From Parietaria judaica (taxonomy: Eukaryota; Streptophyta; Magnoliopsida; Rosales; Urticaceae), in the NCBI GenBank assembly GCA_954871525.1, contig CATOZS010000011.1, positions 372,001 to 436,000 on the forward strand: a stretch of DNA of 64,000 bases, given 5' to 3'. Made by a program: the position numbers and the translations under genes. Under the pieces are notes generated by a model. That model was not told where the DNA came from and did no database searches. It saw nothing but the letters and a program-made list of their open reading frames with translations. The first letter of the stretch is position 1. Every line of letters starts with the position of its first letter. Positions 22,361 through 33,030 of the stretch are shown here, piece after piece.

Positions 22361-22372
22361 TTGACTAGCCAT
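22361..22372 (-). pseudogene. Start of the hAT transposase frame, separated by the family-A insertion
   Basis: The minus strand carries ATG at 22372-22370 followed by GCTA and the target site GTCAA. Across the 5.5-kb insertion the frame resumes at 16814 without shift, so the element entered within the third and fourth codons of the hAT gene. This places the natural start codon more than 5 kb from the rest of the gene. Confidence 0.8.
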
Positions 22373-22894
22373 ATAAGACTAATATATGAAACTGAATGAC
22401 TAATATATGACTAAATGACTAATATATGACTAATATATTAAACTGTATGACTAATATATGACTAAATGACTAATATGTGACTAATATATGAAACGAATTT
22501 ATATGACTAATTTATATGAACGAAACTGTATATGACTAATATATAATTGTGACTGATATATGACTAATTTAACTGTGACTATAATAAACGAAACTGTAAT
22601 AAACGAAACTAATAAATACGTGTGACTAATTTATATGACTAACGTAATAAACTAATGACTAATAATGTGACTAAATAATGTAAACTAATGACTAAATATG
22701 TAACTAACGTAATAAACTAGTAATGAGTCTAATGACTAATAATGCGACTAAATAATGTAATGTAAACAAGAAATTGAGAGCTTGATTGAAAGAGTTAGAG
22801 CTTGAAGAGTTGTAAAATGAGAGATTGAGCTTGTAAATTTGAGAAAATTAGAGAGTAGAAGAGATTGGTGTGTTTGAGTTTTTTTTAATTAGGT
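22373..22894 (-). repeat. Simple tandem repeat (ACTAATATATG) in the hAT 5' leader
   Basis: Degenerate copies of GACTAATATATGACTAA fill 22366-22760, followed by purine-rich DNA. In hAT orientation this is the transcript leader between the TATA box at 22895-22904 and the start codon. Confidence 0.75.
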
Positions 22895-22904
22895 GGTATT
22901 TATA
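22895..22904 (-). promoter_or_regulatory. Candidate TATA box of the hAT gene
   Basis: TATAAATACC on the minus strand, about 520 bp upstream of the hAT ATG. It is inferred from position and motif only. Confidence 0.45.
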
Positions 22905-23395
22905 GATAAAGTTGAGTAAATTAATTAATTATTATTTTTAAATATAATTTTAGTGAATATAGCCGTTTAAAAATATTTATTACCATCTGAAAATTTTATT
23001 TATATTTTTTTGTGTCTAAAGTAGCCGTTATTAGCACAAAAATGGCAAAATAGCCGTTATTATTATAGTTTTGGTACTTATACCTACTAATTTTATAAAC
23101 TGTTGTCAGGCCCCGTCAATGATAAGGTACTTTTGACTGAACCCTTTAAAAAAGAATGCCAGCCCTTCTATTACACCATCCACCGCCTAGCATTTATTAA
23201 AAAATAATAATAATTAATGCAGCCCATGGGCCCATCAGCATCTCGGGCTGCGGGTTGGGCGAAGTTACTCGGGCCACAGGCCGGGCTGACCCGAGCCATC
23301 TCGGGTTTTGATGCCCGCGGGACCATTCGGGGGGCGATAAGTGGCACGCTGCCGGTGGGCCCGCCCCCGAACGAACAGCTTTAGCTTAATGTACT
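22905..23395. other. hAT upstream flank, AT-rich then GC-rich
   Basis: 23215-23370 is rich in GGGCC/CGGGC motifs, as in the subterminal regions of many plant hAT elements, but no terminal inverted repeat could be paired. The last five bases (gtact, 23391-23395) are the target duplication of the family-B element. Confidence 0.45.
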
Positions 23396-23717
23396 TGTTA
23401 ATGCCTAAAATTTGATTAACTTGAATGCGGCCCAAGTCTTGATTTTGGGCCGGGCCCAACGCCTGCATGAGGTCGAACCGGGCTTTGAAGCTTGATCTTT
23501 GGTTTTGATGGGCCGGAAATCTTCCCTGTAAACCTGCCTCCGATCCTGTAAAAAGAGCACAAAACGTGAACTCTAGAGGGGGACAGAGGGGGGTCCTCTG
23601 TCGCCCACTCCGACGCTCAACATTAGTCGAGTATTTGAGTCGGAATTTATGAATAAACGGGAAACAGAGGTTTTTTGGCTTCGGGAGAGCTTACCGGTTT
23701 TGGATGGGGTATCCTCG

Positions 23718-23725
23718 TATTTATA
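23718..23725 (-). promoter_or_regulatory. TATA box, family B 3' LTR
   Basis: TATAAATA on the minus strand, downstream of the palindrome array in element orientation. The 5' LTR has the same box at 34938-34945. Confidence 0.7.
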
Positions 23726-23748
23726 GAGGCCAAGAGGCTCGATTTCAT

Positions 23749-24030
23749 GCCTTCGGGGCGCGCGGCGCGCCCCGAAGGCATGTTTTTGGCTTCGGGGCGC
23801 GCGGCGCGCCCCGAAGGCATGTTTTTGCCTTCGGGGCGCGCGGCACTCCTTGAAGGCATGTTTTTTTCCTTCGGGGCGCGCGGCGCGCCCTGAAGGCATG
23901 TTTTTGCCTTCAGGGCGCGCGGCGCGCCCCGAAGGCATTTTTTTTCCTTCAAGACGCGCGGCGCGCCCTGAAGGCATGTTTTTCCCTTCGGGGAGCGCGG
24001 CGCGCCCTGAAGGCATGTTTTTTAGGCCAG
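23749..24030 (-). repeat. Seven tandem palindromes in the 3' LTR
   Basis: The unit is about 39 bp: a near-perfect palindrome of about 35 bp (arms ATGCCTTCGGGGCGCGC and its complement, one-base loop) plus a short T-rich linker. Inner copies show arm mismatches. Only two copies exist in the 5' LTR (34968-35043). Confidence 0.92.
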
Positions 24031-24060
24031 GCCGAGTCGACATTTCCCGAGCGGGTCCGG

Positions 24061-24440
24061 GTTGACTTTTTGGTTGACCTTTTGGATTTGGGACTGTTGA
24101 CTTTTCTAGGTCAGGCCCGTTGACTTTTCCAGTTGACTTTTCCGGGTCGAGTCTGTTGACTTTTTTGGTTGGCTTTTAGGGTCGAGTCTGTTGACTTTTC
24201 TAGGTCGGACCGATTGACTTTTTGGGTCGAGTCTGTTGACTTTTCCAGTTGACTTTCTAGGTCGGCCCATTGACTTTTCGGGTCGAGTCTGTTGACTTTC
24301 CGGGTCGGCCCCTTGACTTTTTGGTTGACTTTTCCGGGTCAAGTCTGTTGACTTTTCCGGGCCGGTCCATTGACTTGACTTTTTTGGGCCAGGGCCGTTG
24401 ACTTTTTTAGGCCGGTGTGGTTTTGACTTTCCCAGAGCAA
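24061..24440 (-). promoter_or_regulatory. Cluster of 19 TTGACY (W-box) motifs
   Basis: I count 19 TTGAC cores followed by T or C on the plus strand in about 380 bp, within repeats such as GGGTCGAGTCTGTTGACTTT. TTGACY is the known WRKY-factor binding core. The block lies upstream of the TATA box in element orientation, and a similar block is at 35086-35450. The regulatory role is inferred. Confidence 0.55.
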
Positions 24441-24513
24441 GTCAAAGTCGATTTAGTGGGCCTTATATGTCTTGGGCCTCAATTTTTCTAAGCTCCGAAA
24501 AATACGCATAACA

Positions 24514-24618
24514 TTAACCCCCCAGTTTCTTGGGAGATTCGTCTTGCGAGAAACTTTATGCGTTTCGTCATCTTGGACAAGTTACCGGAATTGATGGTTT
24601 CGCGCCTTAACGTCTTAC
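24514..24618 (-). other. Family B 3' interior and polypurine tract
   Basis: The minus strand reads ...AAACTGGGGGGTTAA directly before the 3' LTR. Upstream it matches the 3' interior of the B copy at 46260-46415 (GTAAGACG.TAAGGCGCGAAA). The copia element is inserted at 24618/24619. Confidence 0.8.
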
Positions 24619-27352
24619 TGTTGGACATATGTGTCCTTAAACAAGATATTAATCCGTTTGTAAAAGATTATGACAAGTCGTTGAATAAAGATGATGCTTA
24701 TTATGTTAATCTTATTATAGTTTCTGGTAGAGTAAAATAGAATGTTTGATTCCTTAGTTCATACATGATGCAATTATGTTATTATTATCACATAATAAAT
24801 GAACTTAAAACGTCCGTGACCTGATTAACTGGGTGGGAGCCCATTAATCGGTAAGGTCATTAATGTGACTAAGTGAAAATCCTATTCTGGATTATGTGTG
24901 TGTCACACTCACTAGAAGTGCATTAAGTATGAAGCGTCTTCATACTGGACTGGACCTGACTTAAACTCAAGAAGTCATCATATAAGACCGCCAGTGATAA
25001 CTTGTAGTTGAGTCACAAAATGATGATCAAATGGATATTAGTTCTATGTCCTGAGTGATCATGAGTCCGAGCTACTAGCTTGATTGTTCTTTGATTTAAC
25101 CGTTAAAAAACACAAGATATTACCGCTGTTCCCAACACTATTATTTTGGGAACATGATAGTCAGTAGTAAGGATAGCTTGATCATAGACATGGGCATCAC
25201 ACAGCTCTCTTCAGAGTCATGATGATTCCCTTGGTTGTCAGTGGTGAGAAGTGAGAGGTACCCGTGCGCAACTTCTGAATCGAAACCATAAGTGGGTTGC
25301 TCATAATATTACTGGCTGAGTCAAGGATGAAAATGCAATGAGGGGCATTACGGTAAAAACCGTATGCTCATGTGTGAGTCATCAAGTGAAAGGACAATAA
25401 CCCGAATTTGATTGAATCAATGGACACCCTGCTGTTATAAGGGAATAATATATACCGTATCACTAAAGAGTGCAGCCTCGGGTCTTTAGTGGAATCACTT
25501 CGAGGTTTGACGAACAACTAGCAGTTCGTTGGAGCTTAAGTGATACGGGTCCATGGTCCCCAAGATAGCTCCGTAACGGATGATACGTACGTGATTAAAA
25601 ATGCATTCTGGATAATGTTTAATCATTTGGCTCGACTTATAAAACTGACAAGTCTGTGTCAGACGTCAGATAGTTTTATCGTCAGCGTGGCAAAAGTATC
25701 ATATTTTGGTACACGGAATTAACTGATAAAAAGAAATTTAGAATTTAGATTTTCTAACAGCACTATGTTGTTGTAAATTAAATTCCAAGAAACTTTGCTT
25801 TTTGAACCAAGTCATTCAGACTTACGGTTTGTGATTTATGGATTTTCTAAGTTTGTGACTCGGTTCGATAAACTATGAAATTAAATCACATGTCACGAAT
25901 TTAAATGGTGGTATGGCACCATGACATTTAATGTGTGATATTGAGATCAGGTTTTATTAATATAATTTAATTATTTGGATTTAATTATTAATATCTAATT
26001 AATAATTAATTAATAATTAAAAGATTTATATTAATAAATAAAAATATATATTTATATATTGTTACATGTGTAAATTCGAATTAGGGTTTGGAGAATACAA
26101 ACCCTAGCTAAATTCGAATATGTAAATTGAAGAATTTATATTTGCGGCATAAGTACCTAATGTTTTGGTATTTTGGCAAAAACCCTAAAATCAATTTAAT
26201 CCATTGGATCGGTTATGATTTAATATCAACCGTTGGATTGAGATAATAGATTTGAACCCTAAATGTAATTCGAAATTGAAACTTGGTGACCAAGTTTAGG
26301 TATTTCGAATTTGCTTAATTAATTGTGTCCGTTGGATCGGTTTTTAGATTTAATCTTTAACCGTCGGATTAGAAATTAATTAATGTTATATATATAATAT
26401 ATAATTCGAATAATATTATCGATAAGAGTTCGAATTAAGGTTTTGTAAAACCCTAGGGTATTTGACTTTATCCCTAATTGATTTGATCCATTGGATTGGT
26501 TTAAGATTTATTTTTAACCATTGGATCTAGAAAATCATTATCAAATTCGAATTTTTTATATGTATATATAATATAATTCCAATTTTATTAATATGATGAT
26601 AAGATTAAATATTTTGATCTTATCATGTATTATTATTTAATTAAATCCTTGATTAATTATATCCATTGGATTTAGATGAGATAGAATCTGGACCATTGGA
26701 CTGAAATAATTAATTATATTTAATTTAATAAATTCGAATAAAGGGAGGAAAAATCTCCAAATCGGTTACAACTTGAGCCTATAAATAGAAGGCTCATTCT
26801 ACACATTTTTTACACCTTCCCCAGAGCAAAAACTCGAGCTCTCCCTCTCTCTCTAGGGTCTGCGAGTTTTCTGCTTCTGATCTCTCTTCTGGTTCGGCTT
26901 AGGAGATATTTTCTCCTGTAGCGTTAAAAGAACCGTCAGTTAAATTTTGCGACGGAGTCCTGCCGGCGAAGCCCACGCTTCGGTACGAGGAGTCCAGGAG
27001 AATATCTCGGAAGATCACGGGAGTTTCCCTCAGCACCGGCGGAGCCCTGCCCAAGTCAGAACGCGCAGCCGGAATCGTCAGTTGACGTACGGCCTTATGC
27101 ATTGGGTCAAAAAATGCAACCATTTACTGCCTTTTATTTATTTCCTATTCGACTAGATTATTAATAATGATTATGAAAATATTAAATTCGAAATATTTAT
27201 CAGATCTTAACGAAATGATTATTACCCGATATCCGTGTCGTCGGTCCGGTAACAAGATTTCCGCTTTAAAATGAATTTTTAAATGTTACTGGGACGACTC
27301 AGAGGCTATTATCGTGGTAAGGAAGTCGTCTTGATACCACCGATTTCCAACA
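24619..27352 (+). repeat. 5' LTR of the copia element
   Basis: 2734 bp with terminal TGTTGG/CCAACA inverted ends, unusually long for copia. It is AT-rich to about 26750, with a TATA box at 26780 and a GC-richer R/U5 region. Confidence 0.85.
26780..26787 (+). promoter_or_regulatory. TATA box in copia LTR
   Basis: TATAAATA about 570 bp before the LTR end, followed by a CT-rich stretch (CTCTCCCTCTCTCTCTAG) typical of plant transcript leaders. Confidence 0.65.
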
Positions 27353-27354
27353 AT

Positions 27355-27366
27355 TGGTATCAGAGC
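27355..27366 (+). other. Primer-binding site of the copia element
   Basis: TGGTATCAGAGC two bases inside the 5' LTR, complementary to plant tRNA-iMet. Confidence 0.9.
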
Positions 27367-29234
27367 CATGGTTCAAGGATAAATAATTACGTAATTTAAT
27401 TTAACGGTTTTAAGAACGAATTATTTGATGAATAAATTAATAATTAAAATTGAAATTAATTTTCTAGACTTTTTAATATTAATTTAAAATTAGATTATTT
27501 CCCAACCCGAAATATCGGACAGGGAAAATTGGCCAGGCTGCGAGGCGCAGCCCAACCCGTGGCAAGGGTTGACCAGGGGCTGCCGCTACAGCCCCAGAGT
27601 CGAAACCTTAGCTGCCACGGGCCAGGCCCATTGCAAAGCCCAGGACAAGGGCGAGGCCCAGGGCGAAATCCCGAGGGACTGCCCTGGCGCGTAGCGCGCG
27701 GGCCTTGAGTCCTGACCTGCGGCCCACGCTGCCTGGCAGCGGAATGGGCCCGCGGGCTTGGCAATGGGCCCGCACTGCCCTGGCCCTTCCCGAAGGGCTG
27801 GGGACGATTTTTCTAGGGTCGTGGGCCCGGGCTTAGACCCGGAGGGCCCACGTACCATAATTCTATTATGGGTCGGAATTTTATTCCGACCCGGAACCCT
27901 AGAAATAATTAAATATTAATTATTTTTTAAATTAAATTAATTATGATTAATTAATTGAATATAAAATATGGATGTTATTTATGGATAAATAACATTGACT
28001 TATTTTATATAATTCATAAAATTAAATATGGATATTATTTAATGATTAAATAATATTGTCTTATTTATTGTTAAAATATGGATGATAATTCTTAGGAATA
28101 ATATAATTGACTTATTTTAAAATTTCATAAATAATTATAAATAAGCCATGAAGTAATTAATGATTATTATTGATGAATGAGAATCATTAAAATCTAATTA
28201 TATATATTCATCATAGATATAATTTGTTATAACCTATTTTCATAACAAGTAAACATAGTGCCTATGTTTCATCATTATTAATATGTCGAATCAAGGATAG
28301 ATATAAATAATAAAGCGTAAATGTAAAGTGTTCATTATTAGTCAGAAAAATCTCAATCGTACAATCTTGTCTGAGGATGAGGGAATCAAAAGTGGGGCCG
28401 GTTCAGCATCCACTTCTGGGTGACCGGTTAGGACCCCTCCCATCTACCTGGAGAAAGTATGATTGACCTATCACTACCGACAAAAATGATGAACACTATA
28501 ATCATTGAGGCTTACTATGAAATTACGTGTCGTAATTAATAAAGCCAAAATATAAACTTTTAATGTGTCATTAATAGAAAGTTTATAATAAGTTTTAAAT
28601 AACTTAGTCGAATATTAAAAAACGTTAATTCATTTAAAACAATGGCAAGTGTAGAATATATCAAAAAGGTCTCCATTATTACTGTCACAAGGTCTGCTAA
28701 CCACACCGCCTCGAGTCACCTTCGTGTGACCACTCCTCAGGAAAGGTGTGCTTGTGGAAGGTTTGACACCGTAATAGCTCCAAAAGAATATGGGGACGGA
28801 GAAATCTTGGAAATGGACCGCGAGTCATCTTCGTATGACCATTCCTTAAGGACGACGTTTCCAAGAGGATCCCGAGAACCAAAAATAATGGGTTAAGCTT
28901 GCACGGAAGTTGGTGCTTCCCGACCGTCTATGGTGATAGTTAATAATCATAGGAACTCGGTAGTTCTTATTGTGAATATTAATTAAGTTTATGACTAAAA
29001 CTTAGTTTAGCCAAACTACGCAGTTGATACCGCGAGTCACCTTCGTGTGACCATGCCTTAAGGATGGCAACGATGTGTACAGTCGGCTAAATTATCACGA
29101 AATAGTTAAAGGGTTTAGTTAACGTTTTCCCGAGAACATGTTTGCATCATGTAACTATTTCAAACCAATAATTTACCTAAAACATTCTACCTATAATAAA
29201 GTTTAATAAGTTTCTTTTTCAATATCAGTTTAAA
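27367..29234 (+). other. Copia interior without gag
   Basis: 27500-27890 is a GC-rich block (GGGCCC motifs). 27955-28140 has three imperfect copies of an AT-rich unit of about 58 bp containing AATATGGAT...TTGACTTATTTT. A CGAGTCACCTTCGTGTGACC motif recurs in variant form near 28711, 28819 and 29031. No gag or zinc-knuckle coding is found. The segment ends at a TTTTTCAATATCAG acceptor-like site just before the next gene. Confidence 0.55.
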
Positions 29235-30039
29235 ATGTCTGATCCGATTAACATCTCGGATGATGATCAAGATTCCGCTAACACCTTTTCACCTCTTGAG
29301 CAAAAGTCTGAAAAGCCACTGTCGATCTTTGAGAAAGATACTGAATGGTTCAAATATGATGTTGAGTATAATTTACTCACTCACTATTTCAGCCAGTATC
29401 ATCTCAAAAGTCAGGCCTTCAAGAATGCTATGCTCAAGACATCTCATGATGAAATTGAGAGACTATTAATAAAAGTGAATAAAATAACGGGACTTGTCAG
29501 TGAGGCTGTTGCAAAAGATAACAAGAGAAAGACTGAATCGAAAGCCGAACCTGGAAGAAAAGAAAGAAAAGTTGGTTTTTCTGCAATGTGTTTCCAGTGT
29601 GGAACAAATCCGAGAGTGAAAGGCCAGCTTAGATGCAGGCAACACCTCTGTTCTTCAAAGGGTAAAACCTTACTTGAACTATACGTTAAATTTTATTGGA
29701 AGAGATTTTTATCTCAGATCCATAGAATAAAATTACATAACATTGCAAATATTTTTCAATACAGAAGTGGCTTCTGCTAAGATGAAAAATAGACATGGAG
29801 CCTTGTGCATTGAATGCTGGCTCAAACCAAGAGCAAATGGGCATACTATGTGCCGGAAGTGCTTGCGGGCTTGGAGAAGTAATGACTCCCCTGTTAACCC
29901 AAAAAAAAAAAAATATTTTTTTTATTGGTGAGATTATTCACAGATCCATGGATTAAAAAAATCTAATATAATTTCTTTTTTCTTTTCAGGTGGCGGGAGT
30001 TCCTGCGATGGGAGCTCAATTACAAACGATAGCGAGTAG
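29235..30039 (+). CDS. Three-exon gene for a two-module zinc-type protein, probably captured host sequence
   Basis: Exons 29235-29661, 29765-29878 and 29990-30039. Both introns (103 and 111 bp) have GT...AG ends and phase 1, and the spliced frame is 591 bp (196 residues plus TAG). Residues 1-35 are acidic and Ser-rich, 35-95 look helical, and 95-112 are basic (nuclear-signal-like). Residues 119-137 form C-x2-C-x11-C-x2-H. Residues 157-175 form C-x2-C-x11-C-x2-C with similar spacing residues (PR..G in both). The tail is short and Ser-rich. No known family is recognised; metal binding is inferred from the cysteine spacing. It replaces gag-integrase in the copia element. The retained introns argue for DNA-level capture. 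Alternative: an element-specific accessory gene. Exon joins are predictions. Confidence 0.6.
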
Positions 30040-30533
30040 TATTCGAGTGCCTCGAAGAAGGGAACTTGCTTTTAAGTTTTAATTCGATTTAAGTTTGTTG
30101 TTATTATGATTTTTTCTTTCAATAAGACCTCAGTTTACTTATGTTTGTTGATTTGAATAATTCTTTATCAATGAAAGTTATTATTTCGAATTATTCACAA
30201 TATTCATTTAAATAAACACCTGACATGCTACTTAGTAGTCTCCAATGATTGTAATCTTTTCAATTCATGTGTAATTGAACATCATTTTTTGTATCACGAA
30301 AATGAACTTAAAGATTATCATCATGTAATAGACAACAATGACTGTTGCTATAATAGAGTGCGGAAACCACGGTCCCAGGATCAGAACCAAGTGATACTCA
30401 GACGTAGTGGGAGGTTAATTGATTATTAATAACACTACGAGTAGTCACGTTTAGAGTTTCGTTAGAGACTCTGGGAATACTCAGACGTAGTGGGAGGTTC
30501 TTGTGAACGGTTAAATACTACGAGTAAACCTAG
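30040..30533 (+). other. Spacer between captured gene and copia pol
   Basis: AT-rich. Two copies of the motif ATACTCAGACGTAGTGGGAG (near 30392 and 30478) lie close to the remnant of the copia RRSGR-type segment that normally precedes reverse transcriptase. Confidence 0.5.
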
Positions 30534-32152
30534 TTGGTATTTGACCTAGATGTTTCAAACACTAGTGTTGAAGATCCCATAAGCTACAAGGAAGCTATAG
30601 TGGATCCTGATAAGGGAGAATGGAAGGAAGCCATGAACCAAGAAATAGAATCAATGGATTCTAATGCAGTCTGGGAACTTGTAGACTTACCTGATGGTTT
30701 CAAAAAACATTGGGAATAAATGGGTATACAAGAGAAAGAGAGGAGTGGACAGGGAAGGTTAAAACCTTCAAGGCTAGACTAGTGGCAAAGGGTTTTACCC
30801 AGAGAGAAGGTATTGATTTCGATGAGACCTTCACTCCAGTCGCTAAGTATAAGTCCATCCGGATTCTCATGGCCATAGCCTGTAGTCTCAATTACGAGAT
30901 TTGGCAGATGGACGTCAAAACCGCATTCCTAAACGGGTACATTGACGAGAACATCTATATGGACCAACGAGAAGGGTTCGTGCAACAGGGTCAAGAAGGG
31001 AAAGTTTGCAGATTACTCAAGTCCATTTATGGATTGAAGTAAGCTTCCAGATCCTGGAATCTACGGTTTGATGAGACGATCAAGACCTATGGATTCATTC
31101 AGAATGAAACTGAAGCCTGCATTTATAAACTCAATGATGAGTTCGTGGAAATTTTTCTTGTTCTATACGTCAACGATATTCTTCTCATTGGAAACAGTGT
31201 GAAGAGATTATCGGACGTGAAAGCATGGCTATCTACGCAATTCCAAATGAAGGATATGGGAGAAGCCAGTTATGTTCTTGGGATCCGTATTTTTAGGGAT
31301 CGCAATAACAAGTTTCTAGCCTTGTCACAAGCAGCTTACATTGATAAGGTGCTTGAACGTTTTGCAATGACAAACTCCAAGGGCGGTAATTTACCGACCA
31401 GGCATGGAGTGTTCCTTAGCAGGAACCAGTGTCCAACTTCTCCGGAAGAGCAAGACGAGATGAGGCGGGTGCCCTATGCTTCAGCAGTGGGAAGTCTGAT
31501 GTATGCTATGCAGTGTACTAGGCCAGACATCTGTTACGCTGTGGGAATAGTTAGTAGATACCAATCCAACCCTGGTATGGCTCACTGGACTGCAGTGAAA
31601 AATATTCTTAAGTATCTTCGGAGAACGAGAAACTATATGTTAGTGTTTTCAGGTTCAGATCTGAATCCACTTTGATACACTGACTCAGACTTCATGTCTG
31701 ACAAAGACGCGAGAAAGTCGACGTCAGGAGCAGTGTACACCCTTGTTGGTGGAGCGATATTCTAGAGAAGCGTAAAGCAATCCTATATCGCAGATTCCAC
31801 AATAGAAGCTGAATATGTGGCTGCGTGTGAAGCAGCCAAGGAATCAGTTTGGCTAAAGAATTTCTACATGGAACTGGGTGTAGTCCCATATGTAGATGGA
31901 CCACAAACGTTGTACTATGATAACAGTGGCGTTGTGGCAAATTCTAAAGAGCCCAGAGACCATAACAAGGCAAAACATAGAGAAAGGAAATACCATCTCA
32001 TAAGAGAGATAGTACGTCGTGGGGACGTACGGGTTGTGAAAATGGCTTCGGAGGACAATCTGGCTGATCCATTTACCAAGACGTTGCCAGAGAAAATATT
32101 CAGGAGGCATCTGGATAATATGGGCGTGAAAGACACGGGTCATCTTCTTTAA
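30534..32152 (+). pseudogene. Copia reverse transcriptase and RNase H, inactivated
   Basis: Reads YKEAIVDPDKGEWKEAM, then after two frame changes KARLVAKGFTQREGIDFDETF, EIWQMDVKTAFLNG and LLKSIYGLK, all hallmark copia RT blocks. The catalytic YVDD block appears as YVNDILLIGNS at about 31165, so an essential aspartate is replaced. Further on: TRPDICYAVGIVSRYQSNPG, then RNase H with STIEAEYVAACEAAKES and the end DNLADPFTK. In-frame stops lie near 31040, 31673 and 31763, with frameshifts near 30710-30770. No active enzyme is possible. Lineage within copia is not assigned. Confidence 0.92.
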
Positions 32153-32167
32153 GTACAAGTGGGAGAT
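32153..32167 (+). other. Polypurine tract of the copia element
   Basis: AAGTGGGAGATT directly before TGTTGGAC of the 3' LTR remnant, a classic copia polypurine tract. Confidence 0.8.
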
Positions 32168-32335
32168 TGTTGGACATATGTGTCCTTAAACAAGATATTT
32201 ATCCATTTGTAAAAGATTATGACAAGTCGTTGAATAAAGATGATGCTTATTATGTTAATCTTATTATAGTTTCTGGTAGAGTAAAATAGAATATTTGATT
32301 CCTTAGTTCATACATTATGCAATTATGTTATTATT
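32168..32335 (+). repeat. Truncated 3' LTR of the copia element (168 bp)
   Basis: Matches the first 168 bp of the 5' LTR with four substitutions, then changes abruptly to family-B repeat sequence at 32336. About 2.57 kb of LTR is deleted. Confidence 0.92.
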
Positions 32336-33030
32336 TGGATTTTGGTCGTGGTCTCGCCCTGATGAGCCTTTGGCGGCGGCGTCGGGTTTCGGACTTTGAC
32401 CGTCGTCTTTCCCTGATGAGCCTTTGGCGTCGTCTTCAGGCTTCGGACTTTGACCGTCACTTTTCCCTGATAAGCCTTTAGCGTCGTCTTCGGGCTTCGG
32501 ACTTTGATCGTCGTGTAGCCCCGATGAGCCTTTAGCGTTGTCTTCGGGCTTTGGACTTTGGTCGTCGTCTCGCCCTGATGAGCCTTTGGCGTCGTCTTGG
32601 GGTTTCAAACTTCAATCTTCGTCTTTCCCTGATGAGCCTTTGGCGTCGTCTTCAGGCTTCGGACTTTGGACTTGGTTGTCGTCTCGCCCTAATGAGCCTT
32701 TGGCGTCGTCTTTAGGTTTTGGACTTTGACTGTCGTCTCTCCCTGATGAGCCTTCGGCGTCGTCTTCGGGTTTCGGACGTTGTCCGTTGTCTTTCCCTAA
32801 TGAGCCTCCGGCGTCGTCGTCGGGCTTCGGACGTTGAACTTTGGTTGTTGTCTCGTCCTGATGAGCCTTCAACACCGTCTTCGGGTTTTGGACCCTTTGG
32901 CGTAGTCTTCGGGCTTCGAACTTCGGACTTTGGTCGTGGTCTCGCTCTGATGAGCCTTTGGCGTCGTCTTCGGGCTTTGGACTTTGGACTTTGGTCATCG
33001 TCTCGCCCTGATGAGCCTTTGGCATTCTCT
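32336..33030 (-). repeat. 54-bp tandem array with an open minus-strand frame
   Basis: The GATGAGCC motif recurs at 32361, 32415, 32469, 32523, 32577, 32631, 32691, 32745 and 32799, with intervals of 54 or 60 bp. On the minus strand, the sense strand of family B, one frame runs from about 33025 to the copia junction with a single stop near 32610. It encodes an acidic/Ser-rich 18-residue repeat of the type SPKPEDDAKGSSGRDDDQ. Length changes are multiples of three, which hints at past coding constraint. No function is known for such a repeat. Confidence 0.75.

Larger units (their letters stand above)
23396..24513 (-). repeat. 3' LTR of family B element
   Basis: 1118 bp. From right to left it contains a TTGAC-rich block (24061-24440), seven copies of a palindromic unit (23749-24030), and a TATA box (23718-23725). 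It is 194 bp longer than the 5' LTR, which equals about five palindromic units. Confidence 0.93.
24619..32335 (+). mobile_element. Ty1/copia element nested in family B, 3'-truncated, carrying a captured gene
   Basis: It begins with a 2734-bp LTR (TGTTGGAC...TTTCCAACA) followed by a tRNA-iMet-type primer site. The interior has no gag, protease or integrase. It has about 1.9 kb of non-coding DNA, a three-exon gene at 29235-30039, and a decayed RT-RNase H at 30534-32152. The 3' LTR retains only its first 168 bp (32168-32335), differing at four positions from the 5' copy. Its lost right end explains why no target duplication can be paired (cttac on the left). Confidence 0.9.
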
